The translations under genes and the position numbers were made by a program. Of a DNA stretch of 64,000 nucleotides, positions 27,301-36,522 are shown one piece after another (within the stretch, counting starts at the first letter, position 1; every line of letters starts with the position of its first letter). Source of the stretch: Patella vulgata (Eukaryota > Mollusca > Gastropoda > Patellidae); assembly GCF_932274485.2 (NCBI RefSeq), contig NC_065885.2, forward strand, positions 31,819,062 through 31,883,061, read 5' to 3'. Below the pieces are notes generated by a model. It was not told where the DNA came from. It saw only the letters and a program-made list of their open reading frames with translations, and did no database searches.

Positions 27301-30300
27301 CTTTTCTTTAGTGTGTTACGCTTAATTTGATCGGGAGACGTGTCCGTCGACGTCAACGTCAACCGACACCATTGCAAGAATTGGCCGTGGCACTGCAAGA
27401 GGAGTGGGTCAGATTGCCCCAAATCGTGATTGGACGGTTGATTAGGAGCATGCCACGACGAATTGCTGAATGTCTGAGGATTGGTTGGGCAATTACTCAT
27501 TATTAAGACAAAAATCAAAAACGTCTATTTTCACTTTTGACAGTTTATCTCTTTGCGAGGAGTGAAATGAGGCCGTCAGATAAGTGTTCATGTGTAGGCA
27601 ATTGGCCTGTTATCAACATGCACTGGTTACCTCTAATAAAAACAGCAGTGCATTTCCGCAGTTTTGTATTGTTTCTAAATATCCCCTACTTTTTTTGAAG
27701 AGTATACAAAGCCTCGATGGTCCGTCCATTTATCTGGGCTCTCCAGCCATATTAGCGTCTAACTGAGATGCGGCGTACATCGCCAAACTTACTCAATATC
27801 TAAACCACCCGGTGGTTGATTACCGCACAGAAATAGGCTGGTTTAGCTCTCGCATAATGCCTGTTTAAAAAATAAATAACGTAATAACTTTGATGATAAA
27901 AAAAGGGGAATCAAAAACTATTTCAACGCATATTTAAACATACAAAGTAAAACAGGGAAGATGATTTACCATATACATCTGCCGGTGTTGCAAGACTGCT
28001 TAATGTTCCAGCATTGGCATGTCTATGTTTCATACTGCATTTGGGTCCCGTTGTACCCACATCATTAACTTTAACACTGTACCTAGCTGGTCCCATGCCG
28101 GATGGTGCTTTAGCAGCTAAATAAAATAACATTGTTTTAAAATGTCAATTACTTATGCATCAAACAGTTGTTACTAGCATGAAATTGTTAACAGTATTTG
28201 TTCAAATTAATTTAAATGCATTCACATCAAAATAGAACGAGAAACTGGATACGATAACAAGCCAATTAAAGCTTAATAAAGCTGGCATCACATGGCATGA
28301 AATTGGACTTAATGTATGTGCAAGACTTCAATCTAGTTTATTTCGATACGAAAACAGCCACAAAGACAAAATCTACTAATTAACAAGGATATCATTAAAC
28401 AGTAAGTGGAATGTTTTTCTCTTTAACTTTGAAATGTAACTCCAAAACGCTTGTTTTAAATTCATGATTATGCTTAAATTACATGAAAATAACAAATCCT
28501 CTCCACACCGTTTCCTGTAAAATAGACGGTCTTAAGAAGATAGTTTAATCTTGGGTTCATTTCGTGTTCAGAAATTGGCAGACTTTAAAGTCAACGTTTT
28601 AAATACTTTCTGAACTTCCATTAATTGGACAAACATACCCCCTTTATGCCCATTTAAAGGAAACGTTTTTTTTTTTAGTTTTAGTTTTAATAGTAGTTAC
28701 CATCATCATCATACATTGTTCTGGATCGCCCTTTAAGTGATATCTTTTTATGTTTCCATGCCATATCTCCACCTGTACTATAATCTGCTGGTCCGGGAGT
28801 ATTTTTATCTGTAATCGAAAACATGCCTTATAATTACATGTAGTTATAACCTAAATGCGACCTCCACCACCCCAAACCAAAACCAACAGCTTTTTTATTT
28901 GTGTACAATTTGTGTTGAGTGAACGTTAAACTCTATTTCTATTCTCCTGTGAAACATTAAAAACCGGCAATACTATACATTAAAACATCGAAAAACACAG
29001 GAAAACACCGGAAGACAACCGGAAAACACCGGAAAATACCATTTTATACTGAATACCGGAAAACACCGGAAAAACACTAAACACCGGAAAACACACTAAA
29101 TACCGGAAAATACCCTAAATAGGTAACCCGGAGACTGGCACTCTAAATAGGTAACCGGGAGCCTGGTCCTCTGTGTGCCTAGGTTAGGGTTAGGGTTAGG
29201 GTTAGCTTCCGGTTTATAGTATAGCCCTTCTCCGGGTTACCTATTTAGGGTGGTTTCCGGTATTTAGTGTGTTTTCCGGTATTTAGTGTTTTTCCGGTGT
29301 TTTCTGGTATTCAGTATAACATGGTGTTTTCCGGTAGTTTTCCGGTGTTTTCCGGTATATAGTATAGCCCATTAAAAACCTGTTGGTTGAAATTATGCAA
29401 ATTCTGTTTCACTTAAATGAATTTTCCATACGACAAAAATTAACAAGGATAGTCAAAGTAAATCAGCGCTACCTACATTTCTCGAAACAATCTTTGATGG
29501 GCCCCTTTTAATCCGACAGCATCTAAAAGCCGAAAAATTATCTACCGTTGATATTTTGATTTTGTTTTCTTAATTAAATAATCAATTTGGTTTCATTTTA
29601 GTGGGGATTATTTTCCGATGACGATCAGCGGTTTAACTTACGTTTTGAAAGTTTCTGTCTTCCCACCACTGAATAATGAGGAGGTTCTGTATGAGTAAAG
29701 GTGATTTTAGGAGAATAATCTGCAGGTCCAGGAGCAGGTATACCTAGAAATATCAGAGTAACTACATCAAAAAAAAAAATGATACTAATGGTAACAATAA
29801 AGACGTTTCCAAAAACGGAGGTCGTTACTGTAATCATATTTTCAAACTTTTTAACTTCTGCAGAATTAATTAATATTAATTTTAATAAGAAAATAGTTGT
29901 TACCTAAAGATGTTAAAGGTTTTTCACCGGGTTTGACAATATATTCTCCCATCGCTGTTCTTGTCACTGAAATGAATAAAGACTTGTCCTGAAGGATCAC
30001 CATTGATCACTGAAATTATCAGCGCTACAAGGGAGCAGCCACCATCAGCGAAACAACCATGGTTAGATTTGAGGTATGCCACATGAAATCTGTGCTAAGA
30101 AATGCCATTAGATATTTTAATACTGTTTGATAGAGCAAATAAAACTGAACAATTTGGTGTATCACACTTTAAAAAACTCCAAAAAATAAGCGAACAGCGA
30201 GGTGTCAAAGTTGGGTTTTTCATTAATTTTTTAACAGTAAATGTCGGCCATTTTGTTTTTTTATAACAGATATTGCAGTTTTTAGCTAAATTTATCATCA

Positions 30301-33300
30301 ATAAATTCTAAATAAATCATCAGTAATCCAAATTATATCATGCTTTCAATTATTTGTGGTATATTTTGTAAATAAAAGAACAAAAACAGAAGTTGAGGTT
30401 TGTTTACTTAAAATTACAAGACTGTTTTTATTACTATTAATTGCATTCCCATATTCGTCCTCCGTGCTGTGTGACACTTAGTCAGCGTATTGACTGTGTC
30501 CTACACTCTTAGTGGACAGAGTGCCAAGAAAAAATATCCGATATAAAACTCGCATTTTGTGTCAACATATTTTAACCTATATGACTAAAAAGCCAATTAA
30601 ATTACCTTTCTAGTGATACAAGTTTCGTTTTTTTTTTATTGATAATCCACTCAAAACACAAGTTAAAAAGTACCCACGCTAATATTACGTCGCCGACAGT
30701 TAGCCATTGTTTTTCCATTAGCAAATTAATTAGTGTTCACGGCACGCCCGGGTTTTGGAGCGGCATCTCGCTGGGGATTCTCATAGCTCTGGAAGTTTTT
30801 CACGTACGTCATTGAAACTTACAATGAATCATCACGAGACCCCCCGCAAGGTTCCGCGGCATCCTCGATCAAAATGGCGGGTATACTTTTCGAGATACGA
30901 CTGTTTTAAAAGATTGAAGCCAAATTTTTCTAGAACCCAATGTTGCGGGTGGAATTTTAAAACGGTGGGTACCTTTATGAAATATTGTAGATTATAATGA
31001 TATATGTGTCTTCGGGATTAAAAACTATTTTCATTGAAGAATAAGCCGCAGAAGTTTGTTTGCCAAGCTGAATTCTGACGGCGAAAACATCATGGGCGAT
31101 TCCATTCATAGCAAAACGGCGATCCCCTATGACGCACATTGTTGTCATCACGTGATTGACTTTGTTGAGTCTGATTGGACAAACTTCGCGTGCCATTTCT
31201 GCTATAGGGGGTGAAAGGTGGGTAACCCTTCGACGGACGCTATTTCACGCACGATATAAATAAAACAACAACAACAACAATTTTGACATTTATGTGTGGA
31301 TTTGACTTGACAGTTGTCTTGAAACCGAAAGACAAACGTATGTCTCACAAATTAGTTAATTTAAGATATTAATCGAATTAGTAAAACTATAATTATTTAC
31401 CAAACATTTCGTCAATAATCAAGTAGTCTATAGCTTAGATAGGCCTATCAATTATCATTTTTTTTTATTTTTTTTTTTTATATAAACAATATTTATTCAG
31501 ATAACTGAAAGGATTGGGGAACAGGACTTATCATTTTGATTATGAAACTCCAGAAAAATGGTTTAGATCTAATTTTAGATATTAATATAATTAGTAAATT
31601 ATATTATGTAAAACTACAATTATTTACCAATCATTTTATTAGTAAGTAGGCTTATTAATATTAACATTTTGATTCAAATGTTACTCAATTAAAATTGTTT
31701 AATTTTAGATATTAATATAATTAGTAAAATTATGTAAAACTAGAATTATTTACCAAACATTTTTCAATAATCTAGTAGGCCTATTATTATTTTTATCGTA
31801 TTGTAACTCAATTAAAATTAGTTAATTTTAGATTGTTAATGTAAGTAAAACTATGTAAAACTTCTGTTTCAATTCGGGACTTCTAGTTTGTTGTCATTCA
31901 AATCTGCTGTACTCTTGATCTTGCAATGTTTTTTTTTCAAAAACCACTCTGACTTATTTTTGCGAAAGCACAATCTAGTTCTGTTTGAAGTGGCTGCACA
32001 TAAATAAACAATTTTATCCAAGTAGGATAAGGCCTGTTGTAGTGTTCATTTCCAGACATTCCCCTGTATATGTCCAAGATCAGACCATTCCTGACAAAAT
32101 TGACTGGGGTAAAAAAAATGAGACATTGATATCTGCATTTAAAGAAAAAAAAGAATAAAATAGTTAATGTTCCCTGACGACTGAAGCCAAGAGATGTTAA
32201 TAAATATTTGATCCGTTTTTTTTTTCTTTATTTGCAGATATTAATGCAATTTAAAGGGACTATCCCGGATTGAACAGAGTTTCAAAATTAAAAGTCCGAG
32301 TATGTATGAAATTTAAGCGCCAAAATATAAAGAAATGGTGTATTTAAGGGTGTGACGATTAGTCGGTTTAGTCGGAGTCGGTTCGGTTTTACCTACAAAC
32401 CGGTTCAAGTTTCGGGAAATCGATAGTCGTCTAAAAAATACAGCATGATATAAACCAGTCGCCCGAATATTATAACATGTTTTTTTTAAAAAGATACATG
32501 TATTAACGATCGACAATTATGGGGGCGAATAAGCAATAAGCTACATCATTGATAAATGGTCGACAATAATAATAACGAGACAATATACTATATTCCGTAA
32601 TCGGTCGGGGATATTCTCGCGATTACAAGCGTGTGTGTTTTTGCATACCTAATGAAGTTATTTTAAGAATACGTTATTTGATTGGTCGGTCGCTAAGGTC
32701 AATGGTTGAAGTGCCCAATCAGAAACAAGCAATCCTCCAGGTTAGGTCAATAGACATGCGCACTGAGCTGATGCCCAGATACGCTTTCTCGTCGGTTTAT
32801 CACTAATATTATTGATCAATACGTCATTGTTTGAAGTTTTTTATATGTTGTATTTATTACTTTTATTAAAAAGGTTAAACAGGAGATTTGAACAAACTAC
32901 ATAGTACAAACAAAACCAAATTTTTTAATGTACTGGACACGTAAAACATAGAACTGTATGTATGTCGCCATTACAGTTTTAAGCTCCGTATATAAAGCCA
33001 GTATATTAGCGTGTATTGTAGACTATGGAAGACTAATATTTTTCAGTTAGTTTTCATTACCGACTAAACCGAATCGGTTCGGTTTTTTAGCCGCCGACTA
33101 ACCGGTTCAAGTTTTGCTTAGTCGTCACACCCTTAGGTGTATTTACCCTATCTCAAAATTTACGCACAAAATATTGAGTCATTTGGACGTGAACGTCAAA
33201 ACTGCTTATCCGGACACGTAACCCTATTTCTTTGGAGGTTGATACAGTGAATGACCCATGTGCTGTACTTGATAACGAAAGATAAATTTCACCTACACAT

Positions 33301-36300
33301 TATTTTTATAAAATAAAAGTCTATTTTTATCCAGACACCGCATAATACAGCTTTGGGCACCGGTCCCCATTTCCAGATTAAGACTGACGGGTTTAAGTTG
33401 TTTGAAAACATATCAAATATATTGAGTTAGTTGCTCGGCCCTAAGGTTGACTATTTTAAGGGATTTTAATACAAAATTAAGCAGTTTTATTCTCCAAAAT
33501 ATCATCGGGATTGGCCCTTTAACTAAAATAAAAAAGAGAAAAAGAGATACAGGCCTTACCCTACTTCCCGGTGGACTGGTTGGATCCGGACTATTGTTGG
33601 GATTTCTGATGACATTCAGGATGATTTAATTGTGCAAAATGTTCATAAGGTATTTGAAAAACGTGACTCTTTACGAAGGTGCAGGAAAGACAAAGAAAGA
33701 GATGATTTTGATAAGAGTGTTTTTATGTGTGTGCAGCCAGTAGAACTGGGTTTTGAGAATGTCGACAACGATCAGGAACATGAACATGAGGTGACCTCTC
33801 TAAACGATGAGATACTAAAAAAGGAGAAACATCTATCAAAACTCTCTCATGACATTCTGCAACAGCGTCAATTTTTTTTTTGAAACGTGATGTCCGCTAC
33901 AGGCCTAAGAATGTGCGTGAGCGTGAAAAGAGAAGTGCACAACGTATTAAAACACTTCAAACAGAACTAGGTTGTGCTCTTGCAAAAATAAGTCAGTCAG
34001 ACAAAATAATTAAAAAGTTGAATCGGAAGATTAGAAAGTTGAGAACTAACAGGTGGTTCTGGAAAAAACAGCAGAGTACAGCAGACTTGTGTGACAAAAA
34101 AGAAAAATTAAAGTCCCGAATTGAAAAGCTTGAAAGCGAAGTACTAGCTCTTAATCAAAAGGCCTCTAACGTATCCATGGAGAATCACTCGACTCCAGTC
34201 CCAGTGCTTGTTAAGCAAGGTGCCTTCACACATCAAGTGAGACGCTGCATCCTTGAACTTGTTTCTTTTGAAGTCGCCACTGACAAAGTGCCTCATGTCA
34301 TGCAAAGTACAGCCCTCCATTTGTTCCAATGTCCTTTGGATAAAAAGCAATTGCCTCAACGCCAAACTGTGCTCAAGGTCACGGATGAAGGCCAGTATAT
34401 TATAAAACTTATGTACTCCGCTCTGCTGCAACAGGCCAGACATTTCGGTATCCATAAAGATGGTACATCCAGGAAAAAGAAAAAAATACTCGGGAATGTC
34501 CTCAATCTATCCTCAAGTGAGTCACTTCCTCTTGGTTTTCGTTGTATCGCCAGTGAGAATGCCATCACCATCACTAAAACAGCACAGCTTGAGCTAGAGG
34601 AAGTTGCTGCCTGTGGGAATACTCTATAAAGGCTTATTTTTTTAATGTCCTTCTGCGAAAATGACTAAGTACAGCTAATTAATATGCGCATATGTCATCA
34701 TTTCTTTACTATAATATAGAATTTTGCAGTGAAAATGCTTACTTAGGGGGTTCTCATGCTGAACTCTTTGAAAAAAAAATTATTTTTTTTCTCTGAACAT
34801 TCCAATTGCTACTTTTGATTACCATGGCAACGAAATTGCGTTTTTGTTAATACAGCTGTGCAGTGCATGGGTAATCTGGTAAAACCATACTGATTCATTT
34901 TAAGAAGTACTTTGACCATGTTTGAATTAATCTTATAACATTTAAACATATAAATATTTAAATATATAATTTATCAGATTTCAGTAAAACATAACTTGAT
35001 AAATAATAGTAACATTAACTGTGTATCAGTTAAACTATTTACAAATCTATCTACATTTTGTATGTTCACACACATTCATCAATTCAAATTTTAATGTAAA
35101 AAAATCACATTTTTCATTACTTTTTATATAATAACTGAAAACCGCACGCTATTGTCAGCTAAGATTTATTAAAATTGTAATAATTTGAATGATAATAATG
35201 TCAAATCGCGTGACGTCAGAGCGTTATTTTCCCGCGAGCGTCTCCTGTAAACAAAAAGTAATTTCGCTAACATTTCGATAATTTTTTAGCCTAAATCTTT
35301 GCAGATATTGAAATTTAAAAACTATTACAATTCAATTGCTAGTAATGCATTTACATAAAATAGTAATTCAGAATCGTAGATTGAAGTGGGCTATATTTCA
35401 GCCGGTGGCTGTCCGATTTCACGCTAAAGTCACGTGACCTGAAACCCCTATTTAGAGATAAGTTACAATGATCCAATTTCATACTTTATTTTGATTAATT
35501 TTATTGAAAATATTACCCTTATTCTAATTTCTATCAATTATAGATGTTATAACTGCAGGAGTCCATCCAGAAATTCTGTTTAGCGTCTGTCGCAACGTCA
35601 AATTCCGGGGAACTTCTTACTGACGTCATGAGACAACCAATATTTATTGTTAGTGTTTTGAAACATCCGCGGAAAAGACCTCGAACTTGGATTACAACGA
35701 TGAATAAATAAATATTTTGACGTCGTTTTTTATTTCGGCGATAACCGGAACGTCACGGACGTTTTTCAAAAGCCGTTAAAAGTATTAAAACCTATCCACA
35801 TTCGGTTTTTTTCTCTCAAGGAAACATCATTTTGTTTGCGGTTGTTACAAAAAACGTAACCTACGGATTTTCATGGGCCCATTGTATTTGTGACAGATCT
35901 TTTAATTAGTGGGGAAAACCGTATTTTTTCTTTTTCTTAGACAACAAAATGGCGGCATACGGCACAAATCACCGTAAAAACAAACAATAGAGACTTTGCT
36001 TATTATCGTAACCACGGTAGTAATAACAATCGAGGCTAGACTATTATAGTTATAGCGACAACTATCAGCTCTTACCTAGATATCTAAGACTAATGCCTTT
36101 TTTTTTTTTTTAATTTTTTTTTATGATTTTATGATCCTAACCCCAGTAGCAAAGTAACCGTAGGCGAAGTAGGCCATATTATGCTTAAAATTCAATCAAG
36201 AGAGATCCCACACAGCTAACCATTTTAACTAAGGGACGTATTCCATTCTTCTAGTTTTCTACCTAGGCCCACTAACTTACCTTTATTTAATGATAATTTC

Positions 36301-36407
36301 GGTGCCGATTCTACTTCCAGAATGTCATCTTTATCTTCTTCTTCTTTTGTGGCATTAAACACCCCAAGCAAGAACGCAGGAAGCTGAACTACCGGTTCGT
36401 TATCCAT
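12219..36407 (-). CDS. Sperm-tail PG-rich (SHIPPO/ODF3-CIMAP family) repeat protein, 14 exons, 511 aa
   Basis: The family binds axonemal microtubules in cilia and sperm flagella (known for ODF3/CIMAP1 and STPG proteins). Joining exons 36281-36407, 29904-29966, 29642-29743, 28701-28808, 27970-28116, 26468-26581, 26148-26222, 24305-24406, 23320-23421, 21626-21760, 19207-19308, 15371-15478, 13545-13637 and 12219-12376 gives one open frame of 511 residues ending in TAA. Every intron is phase 1 and GT-AG. About twelve repeats are visible, each a PGP..Y (or SP/AP variant) core followed 15-25 residues later by P.(F/Y)S(M).(K/R)R. The N-terminus (1-42) is acidic, with KEEEDKDD. The protein is about twice as long as vertebrate ODF3 (about 250 aa), so repeats have been added. 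I cannot assign an exact orthologue (CIMAP1, STPG1 and STPG2 are candidates). An AATAAA signal on this strand lies at 11725-11730, far from the stop. The one weak joint is the exon 8 donor. Confidence 0.85.
12535..12735 (+). mobile_element. SINE family A fragment in intron 13
   Basis: A diverged body only: CGGCTAGTCGTTCTGATGGG, TTCCCATGTACACGTTGGCG and GACAGTGGAATTCG correspond to the family A middle. Head and tail are not recognisable. Confidence 0.7.
13545..13637 (-). CDS. Exon 13 of the SHIPPO-repeat gene (residues 429-459)
   Basis: 93 nt, acceptor ACTTGCAG, donor GTTAGT. It encodes GSPGPAAYMPTLPR and NAPSHSMSKRTKDLK, close to PGPAAY and APSHSIS segments known in vertebrate ODF3. Confidence 0.88.
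15371..15478 (-). CDS. Exon 12 of the SHIPPO-repeat gene (residues 393-428)
   Basis: 108 nt, acceptor TTCTTCAG, donor GTAAGT. It encodes ERPGPNRYYVEKFKK and STAPAFSMGKRIER. Reading through the donor gives a stop within two codons; phase and motifs show the protein continues into exon 13. Confidence 0.9.
   Translation of the reverse strand, partial: KNVLDRIDTMSKNSRNLELLRHPHLVWVNALKEFI
16240..16640 (+). repeat. Dispersed copies of the roughly 240-bp unit in intron 11
   Basis: GAGATCTTTGGGTTATAAC, AGTTTCATCAAAATCGG and GTCCACAAGCTAAAAA recur here two to three times, as at 1970-3190. Confidence 0.75.
18480..19170. repeat. Degenerate minisatellite interrupted by a SINE
   Basis: Units of roughly 45-60 bp built on AGATA.AGGTAACTTAC followed by AATA.TGCTCAC run from about 18480 to 18780 and resume at 19055-19170. 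A GA run (18783-18808) and a family B SINE sit in the middle. Lies in intron 11. Confidence 0.75.
18809..19050 (-). mobile_element. SINE family B copy with tRNA-like head
   Basis: On the minus strand the head reads GGATGGCCGAATGGTTTGCA (A-box match TGGCCGAATGG), then GGGTTTCGAATCCTCC (B box). The body has GTCGCCTGTCCAACCTCGTG and TTCTCCGGGTCCTCCGGTTT. These are typical internal RNA polymerase III promoter elements; it is not a functional tRNA. Confidence 0.85.
19207..19308 (-). CDS. Exon 11 of the SHIPPO-repeat gene (residues 359-392)
   Basis: 102 nt, acceptor TTTTCAG, donor GTAAGT. It encodes KIPGPANYLIVHEF and DSPAFSMGRRSK, among the best matches in the gene to the family consensus. Confidence 0.9.
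21170..21580 (+). repeat. Dispersed repeat family R, copy in intron 10
   Basis: It shares TATGTAAGAGCTA, TATAATCAACT, GAGATTTTAA, CGAGGC.AAGTCTCG, TTTGAATGAAATTTT and CTATTATAGCA-type blocks, in the same order, with 45670-46080. No coding frame or terminal repeat recognised. Confidence 0.7.
21626..21760 (-). CDS. Exon 10 of the SHIPPO-repeat gene (residues 314-358)
   Basis: 135 nt, acceptor ATCAATAG, donor GTAAGC. It encodes YYQPGPADYHTKPE and RNPAYSCRKRTP, followed by a roughly 16-residue spacer. Confidence 0.85.
21880..23131. mobile_element. Foldback element split by an inner element
   Basis: The left end CCCGATTCCTAGAAAATTCT pairs with the right end (23110-23131, reverse complement CCCGGTTCCTTGAAAATTCT). 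CTTGTGCTTA motifs repeat inside both arms. The middle carries a second inverted-repeat element at 22301-22729. Lies in intron 9. Confidence 0.7.
22301..22729. mobile_element. Inner short inverted-repeat element (CCCCCGCC ends)
   Basis: The ends TTATTGTCCCCCGCC and GGCGGGGGACATAA are inverted copies. The interior has CTGTCTGTCCGTCCG and repeated blocks (CACAATAACT..TTTCTAATT and CACGATAACTTTAGTTCTAA). Nested in the 21880 foldback element, so younger. Confidence 0.7.
23320..23421 (-). CDS. Exon 9 of the SHIPPO-repeat gene (residues 280-313)
   Basis: 102 nt, acceptor TTTACAG, donor GTATGT. It encodes RRYGPAPNSYALKS and KTLKYRWFDTN. The repeat is degenerate: GPAPNSY replaces PGPxxY and the second half is barely recognisable. 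Confidence 0.75.
23925..24110 (-). mobile_element. SINE family A fragment, minus strand
   Basis: GGGCTTATGAAGAGGGGCAT and ACGCCGGGCAAAT resemble the reverse complement of the 3' body of family A (GGGCTAATGAAGACGGGCAT at 54506). The rest is strongly diverged. Confidence 0.5.
24305..24406 (-). CDS. Exon 8 of the SHIPPO-repeat gene (residues 246-279), donor uncertain
   Basis: Acceptor TTTTCTAG. It encodes VPSPNKYDVGS and AKSMTARRED, a repeat whose core has SP instead of GP. The phase needed by exon 9 puts the end at 24305 with donor GTCGGT. A consensus donor GTAAGA lies 4 nt further (exon end 24301) but leaves two spare bases, and exon 9 then runs into a stop. The true end is therefore open. 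Confidence 0.7.
24435..24840 (+). repeat. Dispersed repeat family S, copy 1 (intron 7)
   Basis: TTCTTTGGCACCT, GGACACAAATGGG, ATGTATATATAAAATGATTT and CAGATAACAACATGAATGTT occur in the same order as in the copy at 61030-61440. No terminal repeat or coding frame recognised. Confidence 0.7.
26148..26222 (-). CDS. Exon 7 of the SHIPPO-repeat gene (residues 221-245)
   Basis: 75 nt, acceptor TTTCAG, donor GTTTGA. It encodes PANYNIRED then GPAYSLAKRISLK, a compact repeat. A second possible donor (GTAAAT, 11 nt downstream) would break the phase into exon 8, so the upstream donor is preferred. Confidence 0.8.
26468..26581 (-). CDS. Exon 6 of the SHIPPO-repeat gene (residues 183-220)
   Basis: 114 nt, acceptor TTTCAAG, donor GTATTT. 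It encodes VTPGPNYRPNS and KKSFGNSRKS. The first residues of the next core (DFP) lie at its end, and the split Gly codon of PGPANY is completed by exon 7. Confidence 0.85.
27008..27704 (+). mobile_element. Tc1/mariner element, internally deleted
   Basis: The terminal inverted repeats (27008-27033 and 27678-27704) start TACTCTTAAAAAAAGTAGGG and match except for one base difference. TA duplications lie at 27006-27007 and 27705-27706. At 27305-27505 the plus strand encodes the transposase C-terminus (TPLQELAVALQEEWVRLPQI and LIRSMPRRIAECLRIG). About 0.7 kb remains where an intact element is usually 1.2-1.7 kb; the HTH and most of the DDE domain are gone. Lies in intron 5. Confidence 0.85.
27970..28116 (-). 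CDS. Exon 5 of the SHIPPO-repeat gene (residues 134-182)
   Basis: 147 nt, the longest internal exon; acceptor ATTTAG, donor GTAAAT. The core is SGMGPARYSVKV, followed by GPKCSMKHRH. A roughly 15-residue tail (LSSLATPADVY) links it to the next repeat. Confidence 0.85.
28701..28808 (-). CDS. Exon 4 of the SHIPPO-repeat gene (residues 98-133)
   Basis: 108 nt, acceptor ATTACAG, donor GTAACT after a run of three Asp codons. It contains TPGPADYSTGG and then KKISLKGRSR, a repeat unit with a divergent second half. Confidence 0.85.
28966..29369. mobile_element. Foldback element with 11-bp target duplications and telomere-like repeats in the loop
   Basis: Flanked by CATTAAAAACC at 28955-28965 and 29370-29380. 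Arms of about 170 bp are inverted copies starting GGC(A/T)ATACTATA and rich in CCGGAAAACACCGG and ACTAAATACCGG. The loop holds three TTAGGG units (29184-29201). An 11-bp duplication with long inverted repeats suggests Mutator-like (MULE) origin. No transposase. It fills about half of intron 3. Confidence 0.8.
29642..29743 (-). CDS. Exon 3 of the SHIPPO-repeat gene (residues 64-97)
   Basis: 102 nt, acceptor TTTCTAG, donor GTAAGT. It encodes a complete repeat: the core APGPADYSPK is followed by PPHYSVVGRQ. Confidence 0.85.
29904..29966 (-). CDS. Exon 2 of the SHIPPO-repeat gene (residues 43-63)
   Basis: A small 63-nt exon with acceptor TTTCAG and donor GTAACA. It encodes TRTAMGEYIVKPGEKPLTSL. 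An internal ATG in good context (GCGATGG) could be an alternative start if exon 1 were not used. Confidence 0.7.
30725..31255. other. CpG-richer block in intron 1, function unknown
   Basis: It stands out from the AT-rich intron by motifs such as CACGCCCGGG, GGCGGG and TCACGTGATTGA. No coding frame, terminal repeat or SINE head is recognised. It could be an unrecognised repeat or a control region. Confidence 0.3.
31340..31870. repeat. Degenerate tandem repeat, roughly 115-bp unit, about four copies
   Basis: TTAGTTAATTT, AGATATTAATATAATTAGTA, AATTATTTACCAA.CATTT and AGTAGGCCTAT recur in order at about 31350, 31570, 31700 and 31810. Intron 1. Confidence 0.75.
32346..33136. mobile_element. hAT-type non-autonomous element with 8-bp target duplications
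   Basis: GTGTATTT flanks both sides (32338-32345 and 33137-33144). Inverted ends read AAGGGTGTGACGA; sub-terminal GGTTTAGTCGG and CGGTTCGGTTTT blocks also pair. 8-bp duplications and this end style fit the hAT superfamily. The 0.8-kb interior has no transposase. Intron 1. Confidence 0.85.
33540..34629 (+). pseudogene. Unrecognised coding relic, probably from a multi-copy mobile element
   Basis: Protein-like sequence lies in two frames that adjoin at a 10-T run (33872-33881). The first includes WTGWIRTIVGISDDIQDD and HKVFEKRDSLRRCRKDKER. The second (33880-34629) opens RPKNVREREKRSAQRIKTLQ, continues with Lys/Glu-rich heptad-like stretches (coiled coil likely, about residues 10-95), and has a conserved-looking block FGIHKDGTSRKKKKILG then SLPLGFRCIASENAITITKT before a stop. 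It recalls large repeated proteins of marine invertebrates, but I cannot name the family. It lies inside intron 1 on the opposite strand to the host gene. No flanking terminal repeats found. Confidence 0.5.
34630..36280. other. Remainder of intron 1, no exon recognised
   Basis: Mostly AT-rich. It contains two perfect TGACGTCA palindromes at 35211-35218 and 35621-35628. No coding or repeat family identified. Confidence 0.5.
36281..36407 (-). CDS. Exon 1 of the SHIPPO-repeat gene (residues 1-42)
   Basis: It starts at ATG 36405-36407 and ends with one spare G before a perfect GTAAGT donor. It encodes an acidic leader and ends in SAPKLSLNK, the second half of a SHIPPO-like unit. Joined to exon 2 it reads SLNK-VTRTAMGEY, which supports the link across the 6.3-kb intron 1. 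The link rests on matching phase and motif, not on transcript evidence. Confidence 0.65.
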
Positions 36408-36522
36408 TTTGATTTAACAACAGTGGCTTTTACAAGTCTATGAATCTCCACTAAAAATCCCTTGACCACATCTCTTTAGCACGGATTTGGCATTATCTAG
36501 CCTAGTCTCCAAGGGTCTTCTA

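Noticed and set aside
29184-29205. TTAGGG units as a mark of an old chromosome end or fusion
   Set aside because: Only three units, and they lie within the loop of a mobile foldback element with target duplications, which explains them better.
34144-34574. Minus-strand frames of 72-103 codons
   Set aside because: Antisense shadows of the plus-strand coding relic at 33880-34629.
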